In this document: one piece after another, positions 1-11,800 of the stretch
Layout of the letters: every line of letters begins with the position of its first letter
Position numbering within the stretch: the first letter of the stretch is position 1
NCBI GenBank assembly: GCA_030248135.1
Contig: JASANC010005196.1
Coordinates: 1-64,000 of the forward strand
Origin: Theristus sp. LFF4_11
Taxonomy: Eukaryota > Nematoda > Chromadorea > Monhysterida > Xyalidae
DNA length: 64,000 nt
Direction of reading: 5' to 3'
The notes under the pieces: generated by a model
The model's input: only the letters and a program-made list of their open reading frames with translations
What the model was told of the DNA's origin: nothing
The model's database searches: none
Program-made: the position numbers and the translations under genes

Positions 1-769
1 ATGTACCGTTGCTCACATAAGAAAACTAACCCGAAATCCGTGATCAGCGCATTGAATTACCCCGGAATACACCACTTTCTATTTTTTTTGTTTTTGAACC
101 GATTTCGCCAATTTCCACGGCCGATTTGCCCGAAATCATCACGATTTTGGTTATTTAACAGCTATTCCTTTGATTTTTTTAAAAATAAAGTTCAAATTCA
201 AACTCTCCGTTGTTGGTTACCCCTAGAAACTTTTTTATTCGTCAAATAACGGTTTGTTTCACGCGCAGAAATCGCAAATACACTTCAAAACAAGCCTTTT
301 TCGTAGTTTTGTACAAACAAGCTCAATTTTGAGCCTTGGGAAGCATCGGAGAAAAAAATGAATGCGAAATTTGAAAATCCCGAAGATTTTTACCTTAGAA
401 AATGTTTTTCTTATAACTGTCAGAAATTTCTTTATATCACTGAAACTGCGAACACATTTGATGACATAGCCGAAAAAAAAAGGGGTAAACAAGAATAATT
501 TTTTCACTTTCAGAATTGATAAAATACGCACACAGCGTGTGTAGAAGATCACCACGAAAAAATTTCTCGTGCACACAGTGTATCTGTGGATTGTCTGCCT
601 GTGTGCCGCAGAAAAAATTCTCAACTCCTTTTATGCTCACAATGCGAGGCACAGCAAGTTTGGAATTTTAGCGCGAGCGACTGACGGGCCATATTATGTC
701 TCATCCGCTGTCCGCTACGCTGCCCTTCGCTCGCGAATGGACATGATACACATGTAGCCATATTACCAG

Positions 770-3700
770 ACAGTTGCGCAAACCACAACATCAACTGTGG
801 CACCGACGGTGGCTACCCGAATCCCAACAACTGCACACAATGCATCTGCCCAGATGGCTTTGGTGTGCACGGCACCTGCAATGCTCCTATTCCAGGTACG
901 TTTTCGTTGAAATTTCCTCAATGGCGCAGTTCCATATGGCGCTGTATGTGTACTTTGCCATTGTCAGAGCAACGCTCTTGTGGTGGTTTGCTACTCGCGT
1001 GGAACGACGCTTGGCAGGAAATCACCATTGTTCGTCAACGCAACATCCCACACACAGACGACTGTGTGTACGTCATTGAGGTTGGTTCAAGTTATAATGA
1101 TTCGCTCAACAGACTCAATTTAACTGTGTATTTAGCCGAAGAATTATATTGCTTGCACTGAAGCAAAACAAAAGTAATGCCGTACAAAATATTGATCGCT
1201 TGAAACGAACATAATTTAATGTGCTCCTGGCCAGGCTCCGGTCGGGGCACAAGTTGAACTGGAAACACGCGAGTTGGCGCTGTACGACAACGGAGACTCC
1301 GCACGCTGCTTTTGGGAGAACATTGAAGTACGCACGGCACAGTTTGCCAGCGCCACAAAAGTGTACGTGAACATAGTCAGAGCAGTTTGAGCCACCAGCA
1401 GAGCCAAAGTGAAAAGAATGCTTTCATTGCATTGAATCTGCACTTGTGTTAGTACAGGGTGGACCAAAAAAACTACACGATTTCAAATTGTTCTGTTCAA
1501 GGTAAAAATCTCGCGTGTGATTAGAGGTTAAGTCTGAAATTTGGTAATTTTACAAAGAACTTAGGTTAACATTTTCTCAAAAAAAATAATCTTTTTTTCT
1601 TTATCAGTTGCAAACGAACTCGGTGATTCCAATGAACGCGTGGAAGAAAGTGCAGCTTTTTCAAAGAAAATTTGGATTCGATGATTATGTGAACAGAATG
1701 ATGATAAGTCAAAAAATTAAAAATTGTAATGTTTCATTTTTTGAAAGTCAAAAAACATCAATAGATGCAGAAAAAACTATTAAAATGTTGGAAAAAATGA
1801 GAGTCTTAGAAAATAAGAACGTGGCAACGTTTCCAAATTTTAGCCTCCAAACCCGACGCAAGATAGAGCAATTATAAATCTGGTAGTTTTTTGGCCCACT
1901 TTGTATATTGTAGTTGGTGCGGCTACGTTGGTGATCAAAAATTCATTTCGGGCGGCAATCGTTTGATGCTGATTTATCGAGTTCGCTTTGATGTCGGTGG
2001 TGAACGTACCATATACTACCGCAGCAATCAAGGTAACGCAAAATGTAATGAGCTGAAGACTTTAGCAATTTAGCAGTTCAGATGTTCTGCAGTACTGCAT
2101 TTGAGCTAAGAGGCTAAGAGGCTGAGAGGCTAGGAAGCTAAGAGGCTAGGAGGATAGGAGCCTATGAGACTAGGAGGATAAGGGGCTGAGAGGCTAAGAA
2201 GATAGAGGATAGAAGGCTAGAAGGCTAAAGGGCTATGAGACTAGGAGGATAAGGGGCTAAGAGGCTAAGAGGATAAGAGGATAAGAGGCTAAGAGGATAA
2301 GAGGCTTAGGAGGATAGGAGGCTAAGAGGCTAATAGGCTGAGAGGCTCAGAGGCTAGAAGCTCAGAGATTAGAAGGCTAGGAGGCTAGGATGCTAGGAGG
2401 CTGGAAGGCTAGGAGACTAGGAGGCTAGGAGGATAGCAGGCTGGGCAACTAGGAGGCTAGGATTCCAAGAGATTAGGAAGCTAAGAGGCTAAGAGCCTAA
2501 GATGCTAGAAAGCTAGGAAGCTAGCAGGATAAGAGTTAAGACGCTAGGAGGCTAGGATGCTAGGAGACTAGGAAACTAAGAGGTTAAGAGGCTAGGAGGC
2601 TAGGATGCTAGGAGACTAGAAGACTAAGAGGTTAAGAGGCTGGGAGGCTAGGAGGCTAGGAGGTTAGGAGGCTGGGAGGCTAGGAGACTAGGAGGTTAGG
2701 AGGCAAGGAGGCTATGCGACTAGGAGACTAGGAGACTAGGAGACTAGGAGGATAAGGGGCTAAGAAGCTAAGAGGCTAGGAGGATAGGAAGCTAAGAGGT
2801 TAAGAGGCTCAGAGACTTGGAGGCTAGGAGACTAGGAGGCTGGGAGGCTAATAGGCTAGGAGGCTAGGAGACGAGGAGGCTAGGAGGATAGGAAGCTAAG
2901 AGGTTAAGAGACTCAGAGACTTGGAGGCTAAGATACTAGAAGCTTAAAAACTAAGAGGCTAAGAGGCTAGGAGCTTAAGAGATTAAGATGCTAGAATGCT
3001 AGGAGGCTAGGGGGCTAGCAGGCTAAAAGACTAGGAGGCTAGGATACCAGGAGGCTAAGGAGCTAAGAGGCTAAGAGGCTTGGAGGCTAAGGGGCTAGGA
3101 GGCTAAGAGGCTAAGAGGCTAAGAGGCTAGGAGGGTAAGAGGCTAAAAGGCTGAGAGGCTAAGAAGCTAAAAGGCTAAGAGTCCAGAAGTTCAGAAGTTC
3201 AGAAGTTCAGCAGTTCAGCAGTTTAGCAGTTCCGCAGTTCAGCAGTAGTTAAACAGCTCAGCATTTCCGCTGTACAGCAGTTCTGCTGTTCTACTAAAAC
3301 TGTTGTTGTTGTTGGAGATTGTAAGCAATGTTTTTAGCCTGGGCTAACCCAGAAAATCGCACAGAACGCTGTCGAGTAGGGTGCCCATCGTGTTTTCTCA
3401 TTCATTAAGTGCCTATACATACACCCCTCGGCGGACTCGACCCTCCGAACGCACAGACAAGAGTCTAAGTCTAAGACAAGAGCGCTACCACCAGGCCACG
3501 AGGGTAAACTGCAGAACTGCTCAACTGCTTAACTGCTGAACTGCTGAACTTGCCATTGTGTACCGTAGCAAATGAAATCAACTCATAATCAAATCATTCA
3601 ATATTCATATTGCGTTCTTTCTGCAGCCACAACAATAACTCCATCTACAACACTCTCATCTACCGCCACCACGATCATAACACCCACTACCTCAAGTGCT

Positions 3701-4511
3701 ACCGTATCCAACACAACCTTTGGGTCATCCATCACATCCACAATGATACCGACCATGACAACAAGTGGGTGCTACAAATTTTAAACACTAAATTTCAATC
3801 AACTCTTTCAAAAGTTGAAATAACTTTTGTTCAGCAGCTTCTACAAGTTCGTCGACTTCCTGGACGACTGAGTCCACAATTACCACAACAACAAAGCCGA
3901 GTTGGGACTAACTTGCATATTTTTCTTTTGGCTGAATAATGTGAAATCTGAGGTGGAGCATATTTTTAAAACACATTGTCATTGTAATTGTATCAGATGA
4001 AACCAAAATCAAAAAGAAATTTAATCACATAACTCGGTGCTCACTGAGAAGCAGAAAGTGCACGACAATTCCAAGCAGCATTCGCACTGCATTTATTCCT
4101 TTAACGGTGTTCTTTCTTAAACTCTGTGCAATTCTGATCAGCTTCGTGTCCACCTGGCTACTTTCTGTGTCCGTATGGCATAGCGACGAAATCATTTTGT
4201 GACGTGCGTTCGTGCGTCGGCGACCATTGTATAACAGACGCATGGCGTTGTGACGGATGGAGGGACTGCAGTGGCACGCCAATTGACGAAAAATGTGACG
4301 GTCAGCATGCGAACTAATGTGCTTTTTCCATCGGGAAGTTTTGAATCGATCATCAACAAGGCGTGAACATCAATAAGTTGGACACGGCTTTGGATTTATT
4401 TCAGTAAAGTGTGCCAAGGGATATCGTCGATGTTCAGACGGTCACTGTATCCCGAAGTATTGGTGGTGCGACAATTGGCCTGACTGCTCCAACGATGAAA
4501 AAAATTGCTGA
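770..4511 (+). CDS. Astacin-like secreted protein, 3' part (EGF-CUB-Thr-rich-LDLa x2)
   Basis: Seen: spliced + strand exons at about 770-895, 968-1080, 1231-1360, 1914-2032, 3627-3764, 3837-3905, 4168-4300 and 4405-4511 (TGA). The first carries an EGF-like module with CGTDGGYPNPNNCTQCICP. The next three form a CUB domain (SCGGLLLAW, DDCVYVIE, then WCGYVGDQ and GGNRLMLIYRV). Two Ser/Thr-rich exons follow (TTITPSTTLSST, ASTSSSTSWTTES), then two LDL-receptor class A modules: CDVRSCVGDHC...CDGWRDCS and CSDGHCIPKYWWCDNWPDCS. The GGYPNPxNCxxCxCPxGFG pattern followed by CUB is typical of nematode astacin (NAS) zinc metalloproteases, which are secreted. Their HExxH catalytic domain should lie upstream and is not in the window, so protease activity is inferred. 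LDLa modules after CUB are not the arrangement I know from nematode astacins. Boundaries of the Thr-rich exons are uncertain. Confidence 0.68.
1455..1903. mobile_element. TIR element (mariner-like MITE) inside the astacin CUB intron
   Basis: The left end CAGGGTGGACCAAAAAAACT (1455) is mirrored by AGTTTTTTGGCCCACTTTG (ending 1903). Inverted similarity continues inward for about 40 bp, and TA lies outside both ends (1453-1454, 1904-1905). The interior is AT-rich and codes for nothing recognisable. TA duplications and the CAGGGTGG-type terminus point to the Tc1/mariner/IS630 superfamily. The right end lies only about 10 bp before the acceptor of the next CUB exon, so it supplies that intron's pyrimidine tract. 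Confidence 0.7.
2105..3183. repeat. Minisatellite, 8-bp unit AGGCTAAG/AGGCTAGG
   Basis: About 1.1 kb of degenerate tandem repeat in strict 8-bp register, with variants such as AGGATAGG, AGACTAGG and AGGCTGAG. The + strand is strongly purine-rich. The array lies in the intron of the astacin-like gene between its CUB and Thr-rich exons. No open frame of note runs through it on the + strand. Confidence 0.93.
3178..3246. repeat. 8-bp tail array AGTTCAGA/AGTTCAGC/AGTTTAGC
   Basis: The AGGCTAAG array passes without a gap into units reading AGTTCAGA, AGTTCAGC and AGTTTAGC, still in 8-bp steps. The same AGTTTAGC unit ends the unrelated TCCGGAAG array near 28.25 kb. Confidence 0.85.
3424..3505 (-). 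repeat. tRNA-derived SINE-like unit, copy 1
   Basis: Read on the - strand, this has a tRNA-like A box (TGGCCTGGTGGTAGCGC) and a B-box-like GGGTCGAGTCC, bounded by CCTCG...CGAGG that can pair as an acceptor stem. The anticodon-arm region is expanded by an internal GTCTAA duplication, so it cannot fold as a normal tRNA. A close relative lies at 43496-43567. SINE identity is inferred from the repetition and the damaged cloverleaf. Confidence 0.55.
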
Positions 4512-4707
4512 TGCAAAAGAATTGTGTTTTGATTGTGTTCTGAGGATCGGATGATAGTTTCTCGAAAATAAGGTTGACATTAGGCAGTTGTGACCAGTGG
4601 TTGATTGAACGAATGAACCAGATATTGAACGAACATCCAAAAATACCAGTTTGAAGTCACAAACGCATACCACCTGCAGTACATATTTTTTGGTGCTTTG
4701 CAATCTA

Positions 4708-5624
4708 CAGAGTGGTCCAAAAGTACTGGGTACAACTTTGAATCGCTTTAACTCGCCAACGGTTGGACCGTTTGAGCTGAAATTTTTAGTCGCTTACTTA
4801 GAAAGGGCAAACTTGAACCTCCACAAATTTTTAGCTCAAACAAGAGACTGCGCTTGTGCGGAAGCAAAAATAAAAAAACGAATTTCTGCATGAAAACAGC
4901 ATTTCTTCTGTCTCACATCGGATTTATTCAATGATAACGTCAAAAAAGGCAATACAACTATTGCTGCTTTCAATTTCCCTTCACAAAATCGCGAAGATTT
5001 TCATTCTCACTCCTCAATTGCCCTTTGCTAAGCGCGCGAAAGAAGCGCGACTGTGCGCGAAACATCATGTTGTGTTCGATTCGCTTGTTCCATCGTGCGT
5101 GTGAGAGTTCAGTTGAGTTGCAGTGAAGTGTACGTGCGTTTTGTGAACGTGAGTCGTCAGCCAATTGAAAATCGCGTATTTTTCGTGAAAACGTTTTATG
5201 AAACGAAAAATGCTGCTGCGATTGTCCACAGCCCCGGAAAGTCATCGCGGCGTACATCGAAAGAGCTGAACATCAGTCGGTCCACAGTTTTGAGAATTTT
5301 GGACGATCTTTAGCCAATAGGGCTCGATTATGCATTGAAGTTGGCGGCTCACGTTAGCTTTAATTTTGGACAATTTTTACCTCAATTATCGATGAATAAA
5401 TCCAATGTGAGACAGAAAAACTGCTGTTTTTATGCAAAAATTCGTTTTTTTCGAACTTTGCTTCCGCACAGGAGCAATGTTCTTTCGTTTGGGCTAAAAA
5501 TTCTGGAGGTCTAAGTTTGTCTTTCCTAACTAAGTAAGCGACTGAAATTTCAGCTCAAACGGTCCAACTGTTGGCGAGTTAGAGCGGTTCAAAGTTGTAC
5601 CCAGTACTTTTGGACCACTCCCTG
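4708..5624. mobile_element. Deleted Tc1/mariner-superfamily transposon with ~230-bp TIRs
   Basis: Left end CAGAGTGGTCCAAAAGTACT (4708) is inverted at the right as AGTACTTTTGGACCACTCCC (ending 5624), with TA on both sides. Inverted similarity extends about 230 bp inward, including GGACCGTTTGAGCTGAAATTT and its partner GAAATTTCAGCTCAAACGGTCC. The centre keeps only a transposase N-terminal helix-turn-helix remnant (5053-5313). It is a non-autonomous derivative lying downstream of the astacin-like gene. Confidence 0.8.
5053..5313 (+). pseudogene. Transposase N-terminal HTH remnant
   Basis: The 86-codon frame contains IENRVFFVKTFYETKNAAAIV and RRTSKELNISRSTVLRILDDL, and ends TAG. This resembles the N-terminal helix-turn-helix of IS630/mariner-type transposases, where an 'ERVFIVKxYYET' segment precedes a second helix pair ending RSTVxRIL. 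The DDE/D catalytic core is absent, so the copy cannot encode active transposase. Family naming is by motif only. Confidence 0.6.
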
Positions 5625-8223
5625 TATAGTATTGGACAGATGTTCACATGCAACTGTACCTATGACTAGCTAATGGCGTTTTCGACGTTTACCAAGCACA
5701 ACAAGCTAATCAATTTTTGATAACCCTGCAATGTAGGTTTTATTCGTAGTGTCTTGGATTGTATCTAAGGGGCTCGGCAAAAGTTTTTTTTCAGAACTAA
5801 AAAGTACCATGGATAAAACAACAGAGAATTTGTTCAAGCTGGGAAACAGCTGGGTGAAACAGAGCGGTTAATTCACACTTTCAGCCCAGAAAATCGCGGT
5901 TGTCCCAGGGTGCGGTTCTCAGCAGGCCGCGGTTGTACACACGCCAGCAGAGCCAATGTGCTTTAGCAGCAGCGCCATCAAAATACCAGATTGTTACTTT
6001 CCACTGCCGTGTTTGATTCGGGAAGCCCAGATCAGTCATTCTCAGCCTTCTATGTGCATTTATCATTCCGTTGTGTGTGCGTTCAGAATGCGCTCTCAGC
6101 TAATATTGCTTGTTGTCAATGTTACGTTTCAGCCAATGTATCTGTTTCATTAGATTATTACCGCCTGTGGTTAGAGACAATTAATAGCAATGCTTTAGGT
6201 TCTGCGATTTTATGTGTATGCAGACGTAGCAAGGGAACCAGTTTAATCTTTGTGAGGTAATTCAAAATCGCCAAAGTGACTCGGTCGTATTTATGGGACT
6301 TGGATCACTTTGTGAATTTTGAATTCCCGCGTCATGCATGAAACTGTTTGTCTATGCGCGTATTGAGTCTCGGGACCAAAATACAAGATAATAGTTTGCT
6401 GAAAACTGCAACACGCTCAAAAAATGTACATTCTTGTTTTCGCAGTTTGAAAACCCCCTGTTCACATAGTGTTCTGAACTCCAGGTTGTTGAAGAATTTT
6501 AACAATAATGCGACTACGCTCCCTGACTAACTGATTTGTGATTATTAGTTTTTCTGCATCATGGCAATCAACTCATACGGCCTCTATGCGTCGTCAACTC
6601 GCTTTAATTAACTCAGCAACCCCAGTTTGTTGACATAACTTTGCAGACTCATGTATTGCTACATTATAACACCTACAGTGTACATATACATAGATTCTTG
6701 CCAACTTTTATGTTAAAATGGCTCAGTTCCGTTTCATGCCATACTTTTTTGCGTTGTGTGTTAGTGTTTTTTAAGGGTTTTGTTTGTGTTCCGTCAAAAC
6801 CCCGGAAACTGTTCTGTTTCTTATGGTCTGGAGCTGCATGAGCACGTTTCTGTTCTTTGATCCACCACCACCTGGCTGATAGACGTAGCAAACACGCCAT
6901 GGGTGTGCATGAGCTCTTGAACACTGGCACGGTCCTGTGTGCTCCTGAGCACATTATTTGGCAAACATTTTCTTGCGGAACACTTGTCGCTACAAATACA
7001 CCGTGAAAGAAAACGGAAGTTCACGCAGCGCCCAGTTAGCAAAAACTTTCCAAAACCCAGTTGAAGTTTTCTGAATTGCGCGAGAAGATCATGTCATATT
7101 GTCAATTCTGAACTTGGTCGAGAAGTTTTTGCGACGAAGTTTTCTCTAACAATGCGAAAGCACAAAAAACGGTTCATTACACGCGAGGTTGTTTTTTATA
7201 AAAAACTTCATGCAGCAACAGTACATATTTTACTTCGAGGAAAAATTTCGAAGCTGGGCAAGCCAATTTTTGTTTTTCATGCATATTCTATTCGATAGCA
7301 AAAGACTCGAGCACACAAAATCCAATGCGATTTCACGTATTCGTGCACAGTACAACGCACCTGCGGCGCAAATTTCAAAGCGCCCGCTATATTGATTTTT
7401 TCATGAAGCTGCGCCGTTTTTTCAAGGCAAGCTGTTCCAGTTTTTGTTCAGAGCAAGCGGATCTTGCTTGGAGACAGCTGTTTCGGTTGGCTGTTTAGTT
7501 GTTGGAAAAGGATTTACAACCCTTTTCGGATTACTGTTTAAAAGTTTGTTGCACTTGCAACACTTCAAAAGGTTGCTATTAAAGGCACAAACACGGTGCA
7601 TGATTTTTTACAAAATTTGAAATTTGACAATATTTTTGATCTTAAAAATTCGGCTCTTTAGACAAGGGCGTTCGTTTTCTGAATGCAACAGCAGACTAAT
7701 CGACTGAATGATGCTTGCAACAAGCAGCTTGTCAACAGCAACAAGTTTGCGTGTCAAACCGCGCGCGTTTGTATGCATGCATTCTGGCTTCATTGCCAAT
7801 AACAATAATTACATACATCTCTTGAAGCTTTTGACATGACATTGAATCCCTTGAGTGCAGCCACCAGTTTTGAAATTGAAATTATTCTGAAGCGAACAAG
7901 GGAAGCAAGGGAAGGCGTGTGTGCGATCGTGGCAGGACGATTGCTGCCTGGACAATTGTGGATTACGAACTTTTATTAATTCTTTGTTATTTTTTATGTC
8001 AGACATCCTTGCTCTTGAATCAGATCTGCTGTGAGGGCTGCGGCCGCCACGGCTATGACTGCTCGTTCACCCACGGCTCACCGGCCCGTTCAAGCTACTG
8101 TCGTTCAGTCCTTGGCCGTGAAAGCTACGCCGTCCAGGCTACGGTCAATCTTTGCTGATTGGTGTCTATGCCTGTAATTCAGAAAGTTGCATGTATGCAT
8201 ATAAGTTCGCAAGTTCGTGTGTG
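5625..8223. other. Intergenic, no gene recognised
   Basis: AT-rich spacer between the astacin-like gene and the first GPCR. It holds one copy of an interspersed repeat (about 6190-6390). Short frames on both strands carry no family motif, signal peptide or consistent splice pattern that I could support. Confidence 0.5.
6190..6390 (+). repeat. Interspersed repeat family A, copy 1
   Basis: Shares with 17600-17820 and, inverted, with 57785-57985 the ordered segments GTGACTCGG...GGACTTGGATCACTTTG, GAATTCCCGCGTC, ATGAAACTGTTT and GCGCGTATTGAGTCTCGGG. It does not code. Terminal structure was not resolved, so the class of element is unknown. Confidence 0.65.
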
Positions 8224-8389
8224 CAGTCGAACTGTAAATTATAGGCAACCTGATTGTAGGTGATCACACGATGCATGCAGCTTTCTGTGCAGTCCTGGAC
8301 TCGGCCTCCATAGCAGTCTGTGCACAGAAAGCAGGCATCACGTGATCACCACCAATCACCTGATTGCCTATTAATTTAGAGTTCGACTG
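8224..8389. mobile_element. Hairpin MITE, copy 1
   Basis: Near-palindromic 166-bp element. Left CAGTCGAACTGTAAATTATAGG mirrors right TTAATTTAGAGTTCGACTG, and the inner arms GGTGATCACACGATGC and GCATCACGTGATCACC also pair. A second copy with the same arms is at 47058-47235. It has no coding capacity. Confidence 0.8.
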
Positions 8390-8892
8390 TCTGAATACTT
8401 TCATTCGTTCACTTGCATGAAGCCAGTTGCATACTTTTTGTCCGGTCATAACGACTGACTTCTTGAATGGAAAGCCTGTCTGCAGCGTATGACGTGGGTG
8501 TTAATTGCGCAAAATCATGTTGATAGCTACATGTATGAGCTTGATAAACAACGAAATTTTACATTTGCATTGATAACCAAATCTTAATATTTCAAAGACT
8601 CGATTACTTTGCGTATTATTTTGTCAGTTAGTATGAACTACACACATGTACGTCGCATTGAACTCCACATGCGTTAATAGAGTACATTTGCCGGGAATTT
8701 GATTAATGTTTCAAGTTTATTGCTTGTAATTTAGTTCGTCTCTATGCTTAGATGGTTATTGCGGAGAACAACAAAATAATCCAGAGATTTACGCCTTTAC
8801 TGAAAAAAGGAAGCGAAAGCTTTTCATGATCCTGACGTGCTGTGCATTCAGCCAACTGCTTCTTCCCGCTCAAATGTTGGAATCTAGCAAAA

Positions 8893-11800
8893 ATGCTAGC
8901 AAACAGCACAAGTGCTAATGTGACCAACAAACCGCTAGCAACAGTGGTCGATCAACTGAACCACATTGTGTCGATAATGCTCGATGGGAAATCAGATGCT
9001 GCGTCATCAGTTGCAGCGCAGCGTGATGATGCATTCATGGATGTCAGCAGCAGTGTCGACAACTGGCATGAACTGACAATCAGTCAGCACTGCACTGAAC
9101 AGCTGCAACATTTGGCGGGCGATTTCATCAGGTTTGATATTGAATCTGCTTTTTCGCAAAGAAAACGGTCGTTCCAAAACCTCGTTTTTGTTGCAGAATG
9201 GTTGTGCTTGCAGTGTTGTTCATTGTTGGTGGCACACTGAATCTGTGTGCATTCGAGCACATGCGCAACAACCGACCGCAGTCCTGTGCGGCTGCATCAT
9301 TGCTGCAGGTCAGATAGCATGTCGTTCGTGAACATAACATTGAAAACAATTTGCAATCATGCTCACATATGCCAGAACAATCAGTTCGCAATCATGCTCA
9401 CATACTGTATGCCAGAACAATCAGTTCACTTGAGACTTCAAACAAGTCGACTGAAATCATACGCCCATTTGCAATTCAATCATTAGATGCATGTTTTGAA
9501 ACGCCATCTGAACGTTGCCGATCTGTTGGTGATCTTCGTGTACGGTCTGTCTGAGATGACCTGGGTCTACACCTACCAGTGGCGTGCGTCTAACGTCCTT
9601 TGCAAACTCGTCCAATTCGGCCGTGCACTCGCGTTCTACGCCAGTTCAAACCTGGCAGCGTGCATTGCGCTCAGTAGACTGCTGTCCGTCTTGTCGCCTG
9701 TCAAGGTTTGCTCTTGAACACGTCACGCAACTATTAAAAATACACTGTATGAGCTCCTTTGAACAGTCTGTTCCCTGAGGGTCAGACAAGAATGACGCCA
9801 GGGTCTAAAAGCAAAAAAATCATTGTTTCAGAACATTGACGTGGCCGTGGTTCGCACACGTCGCCTGTTGTGCGGCGCTTGGCTGATGGCAGCCATCAGC
9901 AGTGTGCCACAGTTGGCTGTTTGGATGACCATAACTGTGCCCATCTGTGACAAGCGTACGTGCAACGTAGCCGGTAACCAGATTACCGCAAAAATTACTG
10001 ATGTTCTTTAGCGACATGCTGCATTCAATGATTGTTGATTGACACCACTGTCAATATTCCAAAGTTATTTTAGAGTCATCGTGGCGTCAATGTGTGACCA
10101 TGTGGGATGCTGAGACTGCCATGGCAGCCGTGCTCCAAAGGAACAAATCTATGGCTGCACTCGCTGAACGAATGTCCGATAACGCTGCACACGCCACAAG
10201 AACGTACAATGCCGCGCACCTTGCTGTGCTTTTTTGGATACCACTTGGTACGTAAAACTACAAAGCTAAACCGGAGCTGGAGCTGATCCCTGATCCCAAT
10301 GTTTCACCCCTTCAACAAAGCTGTCAATCAAGGCACTTTCACTTTGTTAAAAAGGCTTCACTTAGGATTAGGATTAGGTTTAGGATTAGGAACCTACAAC
10401 GACTTCATTAGGATTAGGATTGGGCTTAGGATTAGGCTTACTCTTCTTGCCCTTGCCGCGCTTGCTCTTGTCGCTCTTGACCGGCGGCGCACGCTTATGC
10501 GGCTGTAGCTCATCGTTGCCGGGTGGTGGTGGAGCAGGCTCTTGCGAGCTCGACTTCTTCGCTTTAGACTTCTTCGAGACCATGCTTCCTCAAACGACGC
10601 GCCATTGAACGAAGAACAAATAATAATGTCCAGTCACCACTCCCAAATAATATGTCATAGTTTGCGGCGACGTTGCTGGATCGAAAGTAACGCAGCTAAA
10701 CAGTATGCGTGAGGTGAAAAGCATGCTGCGGTGCTAATTGTTGTCTTTGTCTTTGTCTTTGTCATACAGTATGGGCGAATAAATAAGGCAGTCCTTGTAT
10801 TCTCCATCAAGGCGGGATCAGTCGCAGACTAAGAGTTGTCTTTTTCAAGAAAAATAATGTCGAATCGTCGCGTCTGCAGCGCAGGTGTACGGCTTTCGCC
10901 TACCGTTCTGTAGGTGGAAAGTTCGAACGCCGCTGCGGACAAGACACACAATGGAGAAACTAAAGTGACCAACAAGATCTAATGGTCTACTCCCTCCAGA
11001 GCCGAAGGTAAATTGGGCTCGGGGCAGTATTGCCCGTTTCCGCCGGAATTTGGTACCTTACGGTTTCCGGAACCGGCGCGCGAACAAAAAAAAGAATCGT
11101 ATGTGCAAGGGAGAAAGAATGAACAGAATAAGCACGAAGAATAAACTGGTTTAAAAAACACGCCAAATTTGACAGACAATTGAGTTTCTGAACGCCTTTT
11201 TTCTTTCAATTTCGCGCGCTCCTTGCACCCTGAAACGATGTGCCATGTTTACTCGGCCGTTCCACCATACAAAACTCATCATGAAGCTGCTGAATAAAGA
11301 TTTTTGAAACTTTTTGTTTTTTCGCATGACTGAAGTCATGTTTCTTTTATTTGTTTCTTGAAAAACGATTGAAAATATATAATAATTTCATGTGCATTGC
11401 AATTGTTGCAGTGAGCATAACAGTTTGCTACGTGTGGCTCGTTGCATTGCTCGTGCGGGCAGACTGGCGCCACACCAGCAGCAGCATCAGCACGCTCTCC
11501 ACAAACACCAGCGCATGCCATCAAATGCCGCTGTTACGATTCGACGGCACTCAGGTGCAGTGGATTTCTTCAAACCTGTGTCACATTTTTCACGGAATGC
11601 AGAGCCCGCTAAACGTTGAAAAGATTGAACCGTTGAACGTCATCCGGGTTGGTTGAAATCGAAAACGCCGTTTGTCGTTAAATAAGACTTTTGGTTGAAT
11701 AAATACAAGAACAGCATCGTGCCGGTGTCAGGTTACGATTGACGTGACGCGAGACAGCACACCGCCGCCGTCGCACGGACACAGTTCAGTGCTGGCTGCA

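Noticed and set aside
2105..3246. CRISPR-like or bacterial repeat array
   Set aside because: Continuous 8-bp tandem repeat without spacers, inside an intron of a eukaryotic gene.
10366..10445. Interstitial telomere marking an ancient chromosome fusion
   Set aside because: The same hexamers occur inside a palindromic element at two other places in the window.
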